Positions 16,045 through 25,030 are shown, counted from the first letter of the stretch. The stretch is DNA of 48,483 bases from Rhodospirillaceae bacterium (GCA_002709075.1 PAPV01000003.1:5844-54326), one strand, 5' to 3'. Notes: generated by a model from the sequence alone, not told the origin. Translations and numbers: made by a program.

Positions 16045-17055
16045 TTATATCCTCAGCCGATTAAAAACTTTCAATGTATTTCCACTAAACACCTCAGTTT
16101 TTTGTTCGGTAGTTAAATTCGGGGTCCCGTCAATATAACGCTTTGTATCATCAAAATTATATCCAGTCGTTGGATCAACCCCTCTGACTGCCCCCACCAT
16201 TTCAGATGCAAAAAGGATATTTTTTGTTGGAATAACTTTTGTCATACAGTCAATGCCAGCCTGATGGTAAACGCATGTATCAAAATAAACATTTTGCAAC
16301 ACATGTTCATCAAGCGGGGGTTTACCCATATCCTGGGCCAATCCACGATAACGTCCCCAATGAAAGGGGACCGCTCCACCACCATGTGGAATAATAAACT
16401 TAAGTGTTGGAAAGTCTTTGAATAGATCTCCTATTATTAATTGCATAAAAACAGTGGTATCACCAGCGATGTAATGGGCACCGGTATGATGAAAATTAGG
16501 ATTACAAGATCCTGATACATGAAGCATTCCAGGCACATCAAGTTCACACATTTTTTCCCAGAGTGGATACCACCACTTGTCAGTAATCGGCGGATCGGTC
16601 CACATCGCTCCGGATGGGTCTGGATTGACATTGCAACCTATAAAATCCATTTCATTAACACACCGTTCTAATTCTGCTATGCAGTTTTTCGGTTTAACTC
16701 CTGGAAATTGAGGCAGTTGACAAACTGGCACAAATCTCGATGGGTAGAGATCACAAACACGACGTATCATGTTATTTGAAATTTCAGCCCAATAGTAGCT
16801 AGTCTGCTCAGTACCCAAATGGTGCCCCATCCCGACCGCGCGGGGTGAAAATATTGATAAGTCTGTACCTCGTTCTTTCTGTAATTTGATCTGATTAGGT
16901 TCCAGTCTCTCACGTATCTCATCATCTGAAATGTTAAGTTTAGCCGGGCTAGGAAGAAAAGATGGATCAGCATCCAAGGCCTCTAATTGCTGACGACGAT
17001 ACGCCGTAAGCGCTTCCGGTTCAGTGGTGTAATGACCGTGACAATCAATAATCAT
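16045..17055 (-). CDS. ligJ: 4-oxalomesaconate hydratase (LigJ)
   Basis: Amidohydrolase-fold hydratase that adds water to 4-oxalomesaconate to give 4-carboxy-4-hydroxy-2-oxoadipate in the protocatechuate 4,5-cleavage pathway. Over its length it resembles sphingomonad LigJ: MIIDCHGHYTT at the N terminus (H6, H8), H179 in LHVSGSCNP, PHGGGAVPFHWGR (H224) and LFASEMVGAVRG with E285, which corresponds to the catalytic glutamate of LigJ. 336 aa is normal. The start is ATG with a good TAGGAG site. It is the last gene of the minus-strand cluster that includes ligI and an aldolase. Confidence 0.88.
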   Translation of the reverse strand: MIIDCHGHYTTEPEALTAYRRQQLEALDADPSFLPSPAKLNISDDEIRERLEPNQIKLQKERGTDLSIFSPRAVGMGHHLGTEQTSYYWAEISNNMIRRVCDLYPSRFVPVCQLPQFPGVKPKNCIAELERCVNEMDFIGCNVNPDPSGAMWTDPPITDKWWYPLWEKMCELDVPGMLHVSGSCNPNFHHTGAHYIAGDTTVFMQLIIGDLFKDFPTLKFIIPHGGGAVPFHWGRYRGLAQDMGKPPLDEHVLQNVYFDTCVYHQAGIDCMTKVIPTKNILFASEMVGAVRGVDPTTGYNFDDTKRYIDGTPNLTTEQKTEVFSGNTLKVFNRLRI

Positions 17056-17229
17056 TTATATCTCCTAAAAAGGAATTGTTTGTGTTAACCCAATTTTCGA
17101 CCCTTACAAAGCGGTACATTAGCTCTCATTCTGTGTTATTGTACAACATGTCTACCAACCAATTGTCGAATTAAACTGGTTACGGTTTGAAAAGAAAATA
17201 ACGACAATATAACACCGCACAGCTTTAAT

Positions 17230-18138
17230 CTAATAGCTTGGCTCACTATCCTCCGTGGTTACACTAGAACTTGATTTACGACCAGATAACTCCAATCCTC
17301 TCTCAAGGCCTGTCAAAGATCGTTGTGCAGCACACATGAGAAAAGTATAGCCTTCATCAAGAATGCGTTGCACGTTAGACGCATTAACGTGTGGATGTCC
17401 TACCGGAACATTGTTATCAACACATGTTTGTGTAATTTTCTTCATAGCATCCAATACCACAGGATGGTCATATTGACGCGGAAATCCTAATTCTTGACTG
17501 AGGTCACCCTCCCCAATTAAAATTGCGCCAATACCCGGAATATTTTTAAGAATATCATCCAAAGCCTCGATACCCTTAGTATCTTCAATCATCAAGACAA
17601 CCAAAATCTCTCCATGAGGCACTAATGGCCACACATCAGCTTTTTTATAGTATTCGTGCTGCGACAATCCCCAGTACCTTACCGCCTGGGTTGGCCCATC
17701 TCCTCTAATTCCTGCCGGTTCGTAAAATGATTTATCCTGAAGTCTTGGATACCGACATGCGGCTACTGCATTGTAAGCTTCTTCCACTGAGCTAATATGA
17801 GGCCAAACAACTCCATACACACCCAAATCCAAAGCCTGCTTGGCTTGAAATTGAGCCATTTCATTGCCGTTTGGAGGCACGCGCACCATTGGGGTAACAA
17901 GTGGTGAGATAGATCCCGAAGTTGCTATTTGGCCCCGATTCAGCATGTATTGCAAACAATCCCGTAATAATGGCCCATCCCAGGGGTTATGCTCCATTTC
18001 AAAAACAATCCCGTCGTAATCTGTGTTATTGCTGAATGCAATAGCACTCGGTACATCTGGTGTTGCAAAAGCTGTAAATGTTGGTTTCTTTGCTTCTAGC
18101 GCCTTTATCACACCGTTTAAGCGGGGGATTCCAGCCAT
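17230..18138 (-). CDS. HpcH/HpaI-family aldolase
   Basis: Class II pyruvate-dependent aldolase/citrate-lyase-beta fold enzyme of 302 residues. Characteristic stretches are FEMEHNPWD (about 47-55), MVRVPPNG with the catalytic arginine (about 88), YGVVWPHISSVEEA, and MIEDTKGIEALDDI followed by LIGEGDLSQELG, which supply metal and substrate contacts. The start has a very good GGAGAGG site. Lying between ligI and ligJ, it is the natural candidate for splitting 4-carboxy-4-hydroxy-2-oxoadipate into pyruvate and oxaloacetate. The usual enzyme for that step, LigK/ProA, belongs to a different (RraA-like) family, so the assignment is inference from context. Confidence 0.85.
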   Translation of the reverse strand: MAGIPRLNGVIKALEAKKPTFTAFATPDVPSAIAFSNNTDYDGIVFEMEHNPWDGPLLRDCLQYMLNRGQIATSGSISPLVTPMVRVPPNGNEMAQFQAKQALDLGVYGVVWPHISSVEEAYNAVAACRYPRLQDKSFYEPAGIRGDGPTQAVRYWGLSQHEYYKKADVWPLVPHGEILVVLMIEDTKGIEALDDILKNIPGIGAILIGEGDLSQELGFPRQYDHPVVLDAMKKITQTCVDNNVPVGHPHVNASNVQRILDEGYTFLMCAAQRSLTGLERGLELSGRKSSSSVTTEDSEPSY

Positions 18139-18157
18139 TTGCCTCTCCTTTCATATA

Positions 18158-19048
18158 CTAAACAAATCGATATAGTCGTTCCGGGTTATCTACAAGGATA
18201 CGGTTTCTAATATTTTCATTCGGTGCGTAAAGCGGTAATAGATTTATTAAATCACCGTCATTAGGCATTAGTCCTCTAATATTGGGGTGTGGCCAATCTG
18301 TGCCCCATAGCACACGATCAGAAGCAGCAGAAATACAAGCTTTAGCGAATGGTACTGCATCATAATACGGTGAACCATTGGATGAGATCCTCTCTGCTCC
18401 ACAGATCTTTACCCAAAAATTTTCGCAATTACGCAATAAGTCGAGCAACAGTTGGAATGCTGCATGCTCAATGCCATTCTCAGTCCTAATCCTGCCCATA
18501 TGATCAATAACCACTGGGACACTCATGGTCGATAGTTTTTTGACATTTTCAATTATATCATCAGATTCCATATAGATGACAACATGCCAACCAAGAGGAG
18601 CAATTTTTTCTACCACCCGATTTACCAAATCGAAATCTGGTTCTTGACCAATATGTCGTGCAAACGAGAATCGCACCCCACATACCCCTACCTCATCCAT
18701 CCTTTTAAATTGTTCCACACTAAAGCTATCATCCGCAATAATAACACCTTTGTAATGCCCCTGTGATCTCTTAACTGCATCTAAAGTGACCGCGTTATCT
18801 GTGCCATGACATGTCGCCTGCACAATGACAGCTCGAGTTAAACCAAGAGCCCTCTGCAATAATTGCAAATCCTGAAATGGTGCATCCGGAGGTGTGTAGG
18901 TTCGTTCTTCGGCAAACTTGAATGTTTTTACTGGTCCAAATACATGACAATGAGCATCACAAGCATTAACGGGAACTACGAAATTTGGTTTTTTAGTCTT
19001 AGGGTCAGGCCCTTGGCAATAATACATACCAAGAACGTACATTTCCAT
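18158..19048 (-). CDS. ligI: 2-pyrone-4,6-dicarboxylate lactonase/hydrolase (LigI)
   Basis: Amidohydrolase that opens 2-pyrone-4,6-dicarboxylate to 4-oxalomesaconate. It shares with LigI the N-terminal DAHCHVFGP (H33, H35), VIVQATCHGTDN (about 78-89), WHVVIYME, VVIDHMGR (His, about 175) and WGTDWPHPN with the catalytic aspartate (near 250). This set is specific to the LigI branch. 296 aa is normal. It lies 19 bp upstream of the aldolase gene, so they are in one operon. Its product is the substrate of the LigJ encoded two genes downstream. Confidence 0.87.
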   Translation of the reverse strand: MEMYVLGMYYCQGPDPKTKKPNFVVPVNACDAHCHVFGPVKTFKFAEERTYTPPDAPFQDLQLLQRALGLTRAVIVQATCHGTDNAVTLDAVKRSQGHYKGVIIADDSFSVEQFKRMDEVGVCGVRFSFARHIGQEPDFDLVNRVVEKIAPLGWHVVIYMESDDIIENVKKLSTMSVPVVIDHMGRIRTENGIEHAAFQLLLDLLRNCENFWVKICGAERISSNGSPYYDAVPFAKACISAASDRVLWGTDWPHPNIRGLMPNDGDLINLLPLYAPNENIRNRILVDNPERLYRFV

Positions 19049-19296
19049 GTATGCACCTGCAAGGTCGAAAGATAAACAAAATGAAAGACCTTCTTATTTG
19101 AACCGAACTAAACTAATCACACAAACTGGAAATATTTGGAGGGAACAAAAAAACTGCCTAACGTCAATCATATTATTCATTTCCTATGCTAATTATAAAA
19201 AATATTTTTTTGTTTTTCCGTAAGGCCCGCATACATGTAAAATATTATATTTATTTTTCATTTTCTTCGTTAGAAGATAACAAAACAGCTTAAAAG

Positions 19297-20253
19297 CTAG
19301 GTGACATATGTCCGCAGCAAACCGATTTGTGCAGACTCAATTTCTACAATATCACCGGATTTTAGAAAACGTTGTTTTTGGGGCTTGAGACCAACGTTAA
19401 TTGGGGAGGAGTCCATAGCTGTACCTTCAGCTGTGCCGCCTGATATAATATCACCAGAAAAAAAAGTTAAGTTCTGAGACAAATATTCCAAATACTCTGC
19501 ATATGAGAAAGCCATATCTCCAGAAATAAATTTTTGCCGCACCTCGCCGTTGATACGAGTTTCTAGTTCAACTTTCATATGATCAATTTCTCCGACAGCA
19601 ATACTCGGCCCTATCGAACAACACCCATCAAAGTTTTTTTGCAGTGCAAAATTAAGAGGCCCGTCCTCAGGCGCCATCCTGATCGACCAATCTCCAAGCA
19701 ATGTTACCCCCCAAACATAATCCCTGATACTTTCTGATTTTATATTTTTCCCGGTTTTTCCAATTATAATAGCGCATTCACCCTCGTAATCTAGATACTC
19801 GCATTGACTCGGATAAGATAGCTTACCATTGTGGCCGAGTGGTTCTCGTTCAACTTTCCAAAAACCCCAGAAGCCTCGATTACGAACATATCTAACTGGA
19901 TTACCTTCTATGGAACTTTTCTCGCCGCGCTCTACTCGACGTTTAGCCATAGCAACCGCGTGTGAGGGGTAATTTCCACCGCAACAAGCAATTTTCGCTG
20001 TAGCAACGCAGGGGGCATGCAGAACTGAGTATTCTAAAGTTTTTATGATATCTTCATCTGCTTCACCAAGATTTTCTGCCGCCGAACCCAATATATCTAG
20101 TGTCGGTTGCCCCCCCTCAATTAGATTTTGCAAATCCGCCATATATTCGGCATTAGAATAACCGATACGAAATAAAGCACGTCCAACATCTATAATGTTT
20201 CCGCCTTTTAAAACACCAGTTCTTTTTTTTGGTCCATAAACAACTATTTTCAT
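19297..20253 (-). CDS. Fumarylacetoacetate hydrolase (FAH) family protein
   Basis: FAH-fold enzyme of about 318 residues acting on a 2-oxo or 2-hydroxy-dienoate acid. The metal-binding glutamates lie in EYLDYEGECAIIIG (about 157-170), followed by VWGVTLLGDWS and the C-terminal SGDIISGGTAEGTA and LKSGDIVEIE. The in-frame TTG at 20259 is possible, but the ATG at 20253 gives the usual N terminus. In this cluster it could be a hydrolase, an isomerase or an oxaloacetate tautomerase/decarboxylase (FAHD1-like). The exact reaction cannot be read from the sequence. It sits 248 bp from ligI and 221 bp from dctM, all on the same strand. Confidence 0.82.
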   Translation of the reverse strand: MKIVVYGPKKRTGVLKGGNIIDVGRALFRIGYSNAEYMADLQNLIEGGQPTLDILGSAAENLGEADEDIIKTLEYSVLHAPCVATAKIACCGGNYPSHAVAMAKRRVERGEKSSIEGNPVRYVRNRGFWGFWKVEREPLGHNGKLSYPSQCEYLDYEGECAIIIGKTGKNIKSESIRDYVWGVTLLGDWSIRMAPEDGPLNFALQKNFDGCCSIGPSIAVGEIDHMKVELETRINGEVRQKFISGDMAFSYAEYLEYLSQNLTFFSGDIISGGTAEGTAMDSSPINVGLKPQKQRFLKSGDIVEIESAQIGLLRTYVT

Positions 20254-20474
20254 GAGCAAAACTATTTTCTTATAATTTCATTTATTATATTCGAGAAATT
20301 TACCTGATGATATTAATTACGGATTTAAATGCTGAAATAATATTAAAAAGTATGTTGTTTGTGCAGAAAGCAGAATAATAACGAAAAAACTAATCAGACC
20401 ACTGTAAGTTTTAAACAATTAGTTCGAAGATATATAAAATAAATCCAGTTATCTGTTTCACCGCAAAATTCTAA

Positions 20475-21785
20475 TTAAATCAATGAGGGAAGAAATGTTA
20501 CCAATTGAGGAAATGCAGCCAGCAAAGCCATTCCTACCAAAAAAAGACCTACAAAAGGCCAAGATGCCCGGAAGACCTCGCTAATTTTAAGGTTATCTGC
20601 CGCGCCCTGAAATGCGAAAATAACATAACCAAATGGCGGCGATATGCCACCCACAGTTACATTCAAAAGCATTATCAACCAAAACCATATTGGATCAAAG
20701 CCTAGTGTGGCTAGCAGTGGTTGATAGATAGGAATTACCACTAACATAAGTGCAATTTGATCAATGAACATACATAAAATAAAGGGAATCGCCATCATCA
20801 CAAACAACATTATCATCGGATGCCACCCCAGAGACACAATAAGATTTGTTAATTCAGATGTTGCACCTGTAAAAGCCAGCAATTGACTGAACATTCTGGA
20901 CGACGCCATTATGAGAAGTATCATACTCGTAATAAATGCAGCAGTACCAAGAGACTCTATTAACATTGACCAACTTAACCGACGATAATAAAGGGCTGTT
21001 ATCATGGACGCCAGAACACCAGTCGCTGCTGCCTCAGATGGAGTCGCAATACCAAACATTATAAACCCCATTACGGAGAAAATTATTAATGCAAAAGGGA
21101 AGCAGCTCCAAATAGCCTTCAGCTTTTCCGAAAATGATACCATCGAAAGACTTGGGTCATTATCGTCTGGGGCAAGGTTGGGGTTTAGCTTTACTCGGAG
21201 CATAGTATATCCAAGAAAAAGAGAGGCGAGCATCAAACCCGGTATAATCCCCCCAATTAAGAGCCCTGCTATCGATGTATTTGATAAAGTTCCAATGATT
21301 ATTGCTAGTACACTTGGAGGAATAATAGGTGCTAGACTAGCTCCGGCCAGCATGTTTCCGATGGCTAGTTTGCTATCATAACCACGGTTCTTCATCGTCG
21401 GAAAAAGAGTTCTTGCTAGCATAGCGGCAACAGCCATACCAGCTCCCGATAGGGCACCAAACACTGTCGAGAGGGATATTGTCAAAACATATTGACGGCC
21501 TTTCATCCTACCAACAAGCTTATCCACGGCCTGAAATAATATCTCAACGGAACCTGATCGAAATAAAATTTCTGCCATAAGAATAAATAATGGTATGGTC
21601 GCTAAATCGGCATTATTTGTGGTGTCAAAAATTGAATTCGCTACCATTCCGAATCCAGCTGGACCCAAAAAAATAACTACGCCTGCTAGATTTATTGTCA
21701 GAAAACCAACAAATAATGGGGCGCCTGTGAGAAAAGCTGCCAGCAGTAGCAAAATTGCAGTAATTAAAATTACTTCCCAACCCAT
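20475..21785 (-). CDS. dctM: TRAP transporter large permease (DctM)
   Basis: Large membrane subunit of a tripartite ATP-independent periplasmic transporter. The 436-residue protein is almost entirely hydrophobic with about 11-13 membrane segments. It has the family motifs TIPLFILMAEIL (about 62-73), FGALSGAGMAVAAMLARTLFP and APIIPPSVLAIIIG, and ends with SPPFGYVIFAFQG and a final anchor. It is three bases downstream of dctQ. Together with dctQ and dctP it forms a complete Na+-driven organic-acid importer serving the catabolic genes around it. Confidence 0.93.
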   Translation of the reverse strand: MGWEVILITAILLLLAAFLTGAPLFVGFLTINLAGVVIFLGPAGFGMVANSIFDTTNNADLATIPLFILMAEILFRSGSVEILFQAVDKLVGRMKGRQYVLTISLSTVFGALSGAGMAVAAMLARTLFPTMKNRGYDSKLAIGNMLAGASLAPIIPPSVLAIIIGTLSNTSIAGLLIGGIIPGLMLASLFLGYTMLRVKLNPNLAPDDNDPSLSMVSFSEKLKAIWSCFPFALIIFSVMGFIMFGIATPSEAAATGVLASMITALYYRRLSWSMLIESLGTAAFITSMILLIMASSRMFSQLLAFTGATSELTNLIVSLGWHPMIMLFVMMAIPFILCMFIDQIALMLVVIPIYQPLLATLGFDPIWFWLIMLLNVTVGGISPPFGYVIFAFQGAADNLKISEVFRASWPFVGLFLVGMALLAAFPQLVTFLPSLI

Positions 21786-21788
21786 AAT

Positions 21789-22307
21789 TCAACTATTCCC
21801 AAAACCACCGGTTGTAGAGGCAGATTTTATATCAATGTTATTGTAGTTCATAAATCGCATAAAATGAATGGTAGAGCTCACAAAACCAAACGGTATAAAT
21901 ATCGAAATTAGATATTTGGGAACTGGCTTAACCGCCATAATATTTACATCATTTGTCCATTGTCGCCATGACTCGTCGAAACAAAACCAAGCCGAAAGTG
22001 CACATGTGAGGAAACCAAGAAGGTAGGTTAACCAAATAACAGGTTTTACCGCAACAAGCGGTAATATCTCAAAAATTATAGCTACGGCTACATGTCCCTT
22101 TTTCCAAGTGACATATGGCATCATTAAAAATGTTCCAATACAAAGTGAATATGACACTGCCTCACTAGCCCACCATTGAGGTGCATTAAAAAAATAACGC
22201 AAAAAAACTTCAATAATGTAGGCCCCAAAGATACTGGCAAGCGCCAGACATGCTAAGTAATATCCAGCCTGAGTAATTTTATCATGAAGATTAAAAAAAT
22301 AATTCAT
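21789..22307 (-). CDS. dctQ: TRAP transporter small permease (DctQ)
   Basis: Small membrane subunit with four predicted membrane helices in 172 residues. Helices run roughly 14-34, 46-65, 78-105 and 132-152, and a polar C terminus ends in GGFGNS. RYFFNAPQWWASE in the first loop is typical of DctQ proteins. It lies 57 bp downstream of dctP and 3 bp before dctM, the usual P-Q-M order. Confidence 0.88.
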   Translation of the reverse strand: MNYFFNLHDKITQAGYYLACLALASIFGAYIIEVFLRYFFNAPQWWASEAVSYSLCIGTFLMMPYVTWKKGHVAVAIIFEILPLVAVKPVIWLTYLLGFLTCALSAWFCFDESWRQWTNDVNIMAVKPVPKYLISIFIPFGFVSSTIHFMRFMNYNNIDIKSASTTGGFGNS

Positions 22308-22364
22308 TACAAAATAGAGGAGAGTGGCTAGGTATTTAAAAAAAACTAACCACTCTTCCTTAAT

Positions 22365-23351
22365 TTATTGTGAAAGCCCAGCTTTTTCGGAAAGAGCTCT
22401 CAGTTCATTAGCAACGCTGCCACAGCATTTTTCTCCCTGTTTCCAAAGCGACTCTGAAAATGTCTTTCGCAATTTCGCTGCTTTTTCAGAAGAAAGTTTA
22501 GTAATTTTCACGCCCTTGGCTGCTAGTGCAGAATCCTCCTTTGCTTGGAGTGCGTCTCCTATCCACGGCATCTCAAGTTCCGTCTGGTAACCAGCTGATA
22601 GCAGAATAGACTTATTGGCTTGTGTTAAGCTTTTGTATTTTTTCAAATTCATAAATACAGGTGGGTGGGTTGTACCAAAGGTTGGTCTTATTTTGTGCTT
22701 TGCTACCTCGTAATGCTTCATATTCAGCATTCCAGCAGAAGGCCAGGCTGCTCCATCAACCACTCCCTTTTCAAGAGCTGAATACACTTGAGAGCCTGGC
22801 AAAACAACAGGTTGTCCTCCAAGAAGTTTGATCACACCAAAATATGTTTGAGTGCCGCGTATTTTTCGGCCTTGAAAGTCACCGGATTTAGATAACGGCT
22901 CTTTCAAGAACATGTGATAGCCATGAGTGCTAGCAGGGGCGGCTGCCAAAAGCTTTAGCCCGTGTGCTTCCTGATAAAATTTGTCAAGTTTATCCCAAAC
23001 ACCTGATAATCTTTTTCCTACTGGATCAGGTAACATTGCATCAATACTTACTGCAAGCCCTTTTGCCCCCGCATGATATGCACCATGAGTGAATAAAATG
23101 TCAAAAACACCCGACTTTACAGGTTGTAGTTGCTGAAATGCCGGCACAACTTCGGGCCCACTAATTTTCAACTTAACCTTTCCACCACCAATTTTTTCTA
23201 CGTTCTTTACGAAAGTATCGAGTACAACATATGTAGGCCATATATTTTTATTCCAACTAGAAAGAACTTTAAGTTCAGTGGCTAGCAATGGACTAGAGCA
23301 GAAAATAGTAAAAATAGAAGTAGCTAAAGCATATTTTGATAAAAATTTCAT
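22365..23351 (-). CDS. dctP: TRAP transporter solute-binding protein (DctP)
   Basis: Periplasmic ligand-binding subunit. A signal peptide is evident: KFLSKYALATSIFTIF followed by a cleavage region near SSPLLA (about 19-24). The carboxylate-clamp region is GRKIRGTQTYFGVIKLLGG (about 150-168), and VYSALEKGVVDGAAW is the conserved DctP block. The strong GGGAGGG site before the ATG suggests high expression, normal for a binding protein. The ligand is inferred to be an aromatic or pyrone dicarboxylate from the downstream enzymes. An imperfect palindrome lies about 20 bp upstream of the start. Confidence 0.9.
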   Translation of the reverse strand: MKFLSKYALATSIFTIFCSSPLLATELKVLSSWNKNIWPTYVVLDTFVKNVEKIGGGKVKLKISGPEVVPAFQQLQPVKSGVFDILFTHGAYHAGAKGLAVSIDAMLPDPVGKRLSGVWDKLDKFYQEAHGLKLLAAAPASTHGYHMFLKEPLSKSGDFQGRKIRGTQTYFGVIKLLGGQPVVLPGSQVYSALEKGVVDGAAWPSAGMLNMKHYEVAKHKIRPTFGTTHPPVFMNLKKYKSLTQANKSILLSAGYQTELEMPWIGDALQAKEDSALAAKGVKITKLSSEKAAKLRKTFSESLWKQGEKCCGSVANELRALSEKAGLSQ

Positions 23352-23436
23352 GAAACCCTCCCTAAGAAATTTCTATATTGAGTATATTGAAATGGTATTC
23401 GTTGACAAATCAACTTGCAACCCCGAACGTGTTATT

Positions 23437-24441
23437 TCAAATTCGAAGTTGTTCGAATGGTTCTAGTGCTTCCTTTGCAAATATATCCTCTGGGTTCAAA
23501 TGTTTTTTAGTTATGCCCTGATAAAAGCAAAATCGTAGGAAACACTCAATGGTATGGTGATTACGCTTGATCCCATAAGGCCAATAGTCACCATTAGGAA
23601 AAAATTCTTCTTTAATTTGTGACGTATGCTGCTGAATCCAAGGCAAAGGGATCTGGGACACATTCATATCGGTTAATCTATTGATTGAACTTATTTTTGC
23701 ATCCTCAAATGCATCGAAAATATTTCTAGCAATCCAAGGATTTTTCTCATACGTTGAACGCTTTAAAGCAATGGTATGCATTATTGGAAAAATACCAGTA
23801 TTTCTGAAATATTCTCGTTCCACATCGTGATAATCTTTATATAACCTTACAATGTTCGGGTCACCTGCCAACATTCGCCGAGGTGGATCAGCGGTAATAA
23901 GTGCATCTATTTTTCCACCAACCAAAAGATCTGCGAGCGATTCATTATTTACATTGCGTAACCGAACACCATTTGGGGGTTGTTCAACAGTATCGTCCAA
24001 ACGACCTGGACTATTCGGTCCTAGTTGTACCCATTCTATTTCTTTTAATGAAATACCAATTGTTTCATTCAACCAACCCCGCACATAAGTGGTTGCAGTT
24101 TGGGCCCATTGTGGCAAGCCAACTTTTTTTCCACTCAAATCCTTAGGAGTTTTTATTAAACCATCGGGCCGAACATAAATGCTAGATAGTCTAAAAAGAC
24201 GGGATGGAAAAATTGGGATAAGTACAAAAGGCGCGTTTCCGCGATCAATTGCCTGACAAGACATAGCAAAGGATATTTCGGAAATATCCCACTCCTGATT
24301 CTTTAGAAATCTCTTAAACGTCTCCTCAACTTCCATAACAAGGCACGTGAGTTCAATACCTTTCGGCTTTACTCGGCCAGTAAAAAGGTCACGAACATGA
24401 TCATAATCGTTTATACCTAGAGTAAGGCTTATATCCCCCAT
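23437..24441 (-). CDS. 4,5-dihydroxyphthalate decarboxylase-like protein (Pht5/NMT1-like), copy 1
   Basis: 334-residue protein of the periplasmic-binding-protein fold family that includes 4,5-dihydroxyphthalate decarboxylase, which yields protocatechuate. It has no signal peptide, so it acts in the cytoplasm. Characteristic blocks shared with copy 2 (37806-38798) are GNAPFVLIPIFPSRLFR (about 69-85), DLSGKKVGLPQWAQTA (about 104-119), EREYFRNTGIFPIMHT and the C-terminal DYWPYGIKRN. Similar proteins are sometimes annotated as ABC substrate-binding proteins. It is the first gene of the catabolic run and lies 48 bp downstream of mntR on the same strand. Confidence 0.75.
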   Translation of the reverse strand: MGDISLTLGINDYDHVRDLFTGRVKPKGIELTCLVMEVEETFKRFLKNQEWDISEISFAMSCQAIDRGNAPFVLIPIFPSRLFRLSSIYVRPDGLIKTPKDLSGKKVGLPQWAQTATTYVRGWLNETIGISLKEIEWVQLGPNSPGRLDDTVEQPPNGVRLRNVNNESLADLLVGGKIDALITADPPRRMLAGDPNIVRLYKDYHDVEREYFRNTGIFPIMHTIALKRSTYEKNPWIARNIFDAFEDAKISSINRLTDMNVSQIPLPWIQQHTSQIKEEFFPNGDYWPYGIKRNHHTIECFLRFCFYQGITKKHLNPEDIFAKEALEPFEQLRI

Positions 24442-24489
24442 TTGTAATGCCTCGCAAACAGATGATTATTTTCCAAAATGCTGAAAATG

Positions 24490-24975
24490 TTATTTCCTTA
24501 CTGCCTGTTTCTTAGTGAATTTTTCAAATGACTGCAGCGTCTCCTCACTGCAGTGGTGTTCGATTCCCTCAGCATCTGCCCAAGCTATTTCTTCTGGAAC
24601 ACCCATTGCAAGCAAAAACTCCACAATTATGTGATGTCGCATACGGCACTTCTCTGCGATCAACCGGCCCTTATCAGTCAAAAAAATAGAACGGTAAGGT
24701 TGAGCAGTAACTAATTCAAGTTGTTGGAGGCGCGCTATCATTTTATTCACTGTGGCAGAGGTAACCCCAAGACGTCTACATATCTCCACTGATCTTGCTT
24801 CACCCAACTCATCAATAAGATCAGCGATTAGCTCTACATAATCCTCAATCGTTTCTGTCTCATGTGCCTGCCGAACCTGACGAAAATGCTTGGCTTGAGT
24901 GTCCGGACTCATATGCGCAGAGACCGCACTTGAACTTCCGGAAGTTTTTTTTGAGGCGCAACTTGTTTCAGTCAT
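24490..24975 (-). CDS. mntR: Manganese-responsive regulator MntR (DtxR family)
   Basis: DtxR-family repressor using Mn2+ as corepressor. Its sequence follows E. coli MntR closely: FRQVRQAHETETIEDYVELI (about 31-50), the winged helix GEARSVEICRRLGVTSATVNKM (about 56-77), PYRSIFLTDKGR, and the metal-binding region RHHIIVEFLLAMGVPEEIAWADAEGIEHHCSEET with its metal-ligand glutamates and histidines. The first ~30 residues are polar and variable. It is divergent from a predicted Mn exporter, and the shared 129-bp gap has a single perfect palindrome (25010-25030) lying between possible -35 and -10 elements of mntR. Confidence 0.92.
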   Translation of the reverse strand: MTETSCASKKTSGSSSAVSAHMSPDTQAKHFRQVRQAHETETIEDYVELIADLIDELGEARSVEICRRLGVTSATVNKMIARLQQLELVTAQPYRSIFLTDKGRLIAEKCRMRHHIIVEFLLAMGVPEEIAWADAEGIEHHCSEETLQSFEKFTKKQAVRK

Positions 24976-25009
24976 ACTACCCTAACAAATCAAACTTAAT
25001 TTTTATATT

Positions 25010-25030
25010 AATACCATCTTTAATGGTATT
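25010..25030. promoter_or_regulatory. Putative MntR operator palindrome
   Basis: A perfect inverted repeat, AATACCAT-CTTTA-ATGGTATT (8-bp arms, 5-bp spacer), sits in the middle of the mntR/exporter divergent gap. Read on the minus strand, a TTGTCA just upstream and a TATTAA-type hexamer at its far edge flank it with promoter spacing for mntR. On the plus strand TTGACA (25029-25034) overlaps its right end. DtxR/MntR proteins bind such palindromes; the exact motif differs from the E. coli MntR box, so the assignment rests on position and symmetry. Confidence 0.65.
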
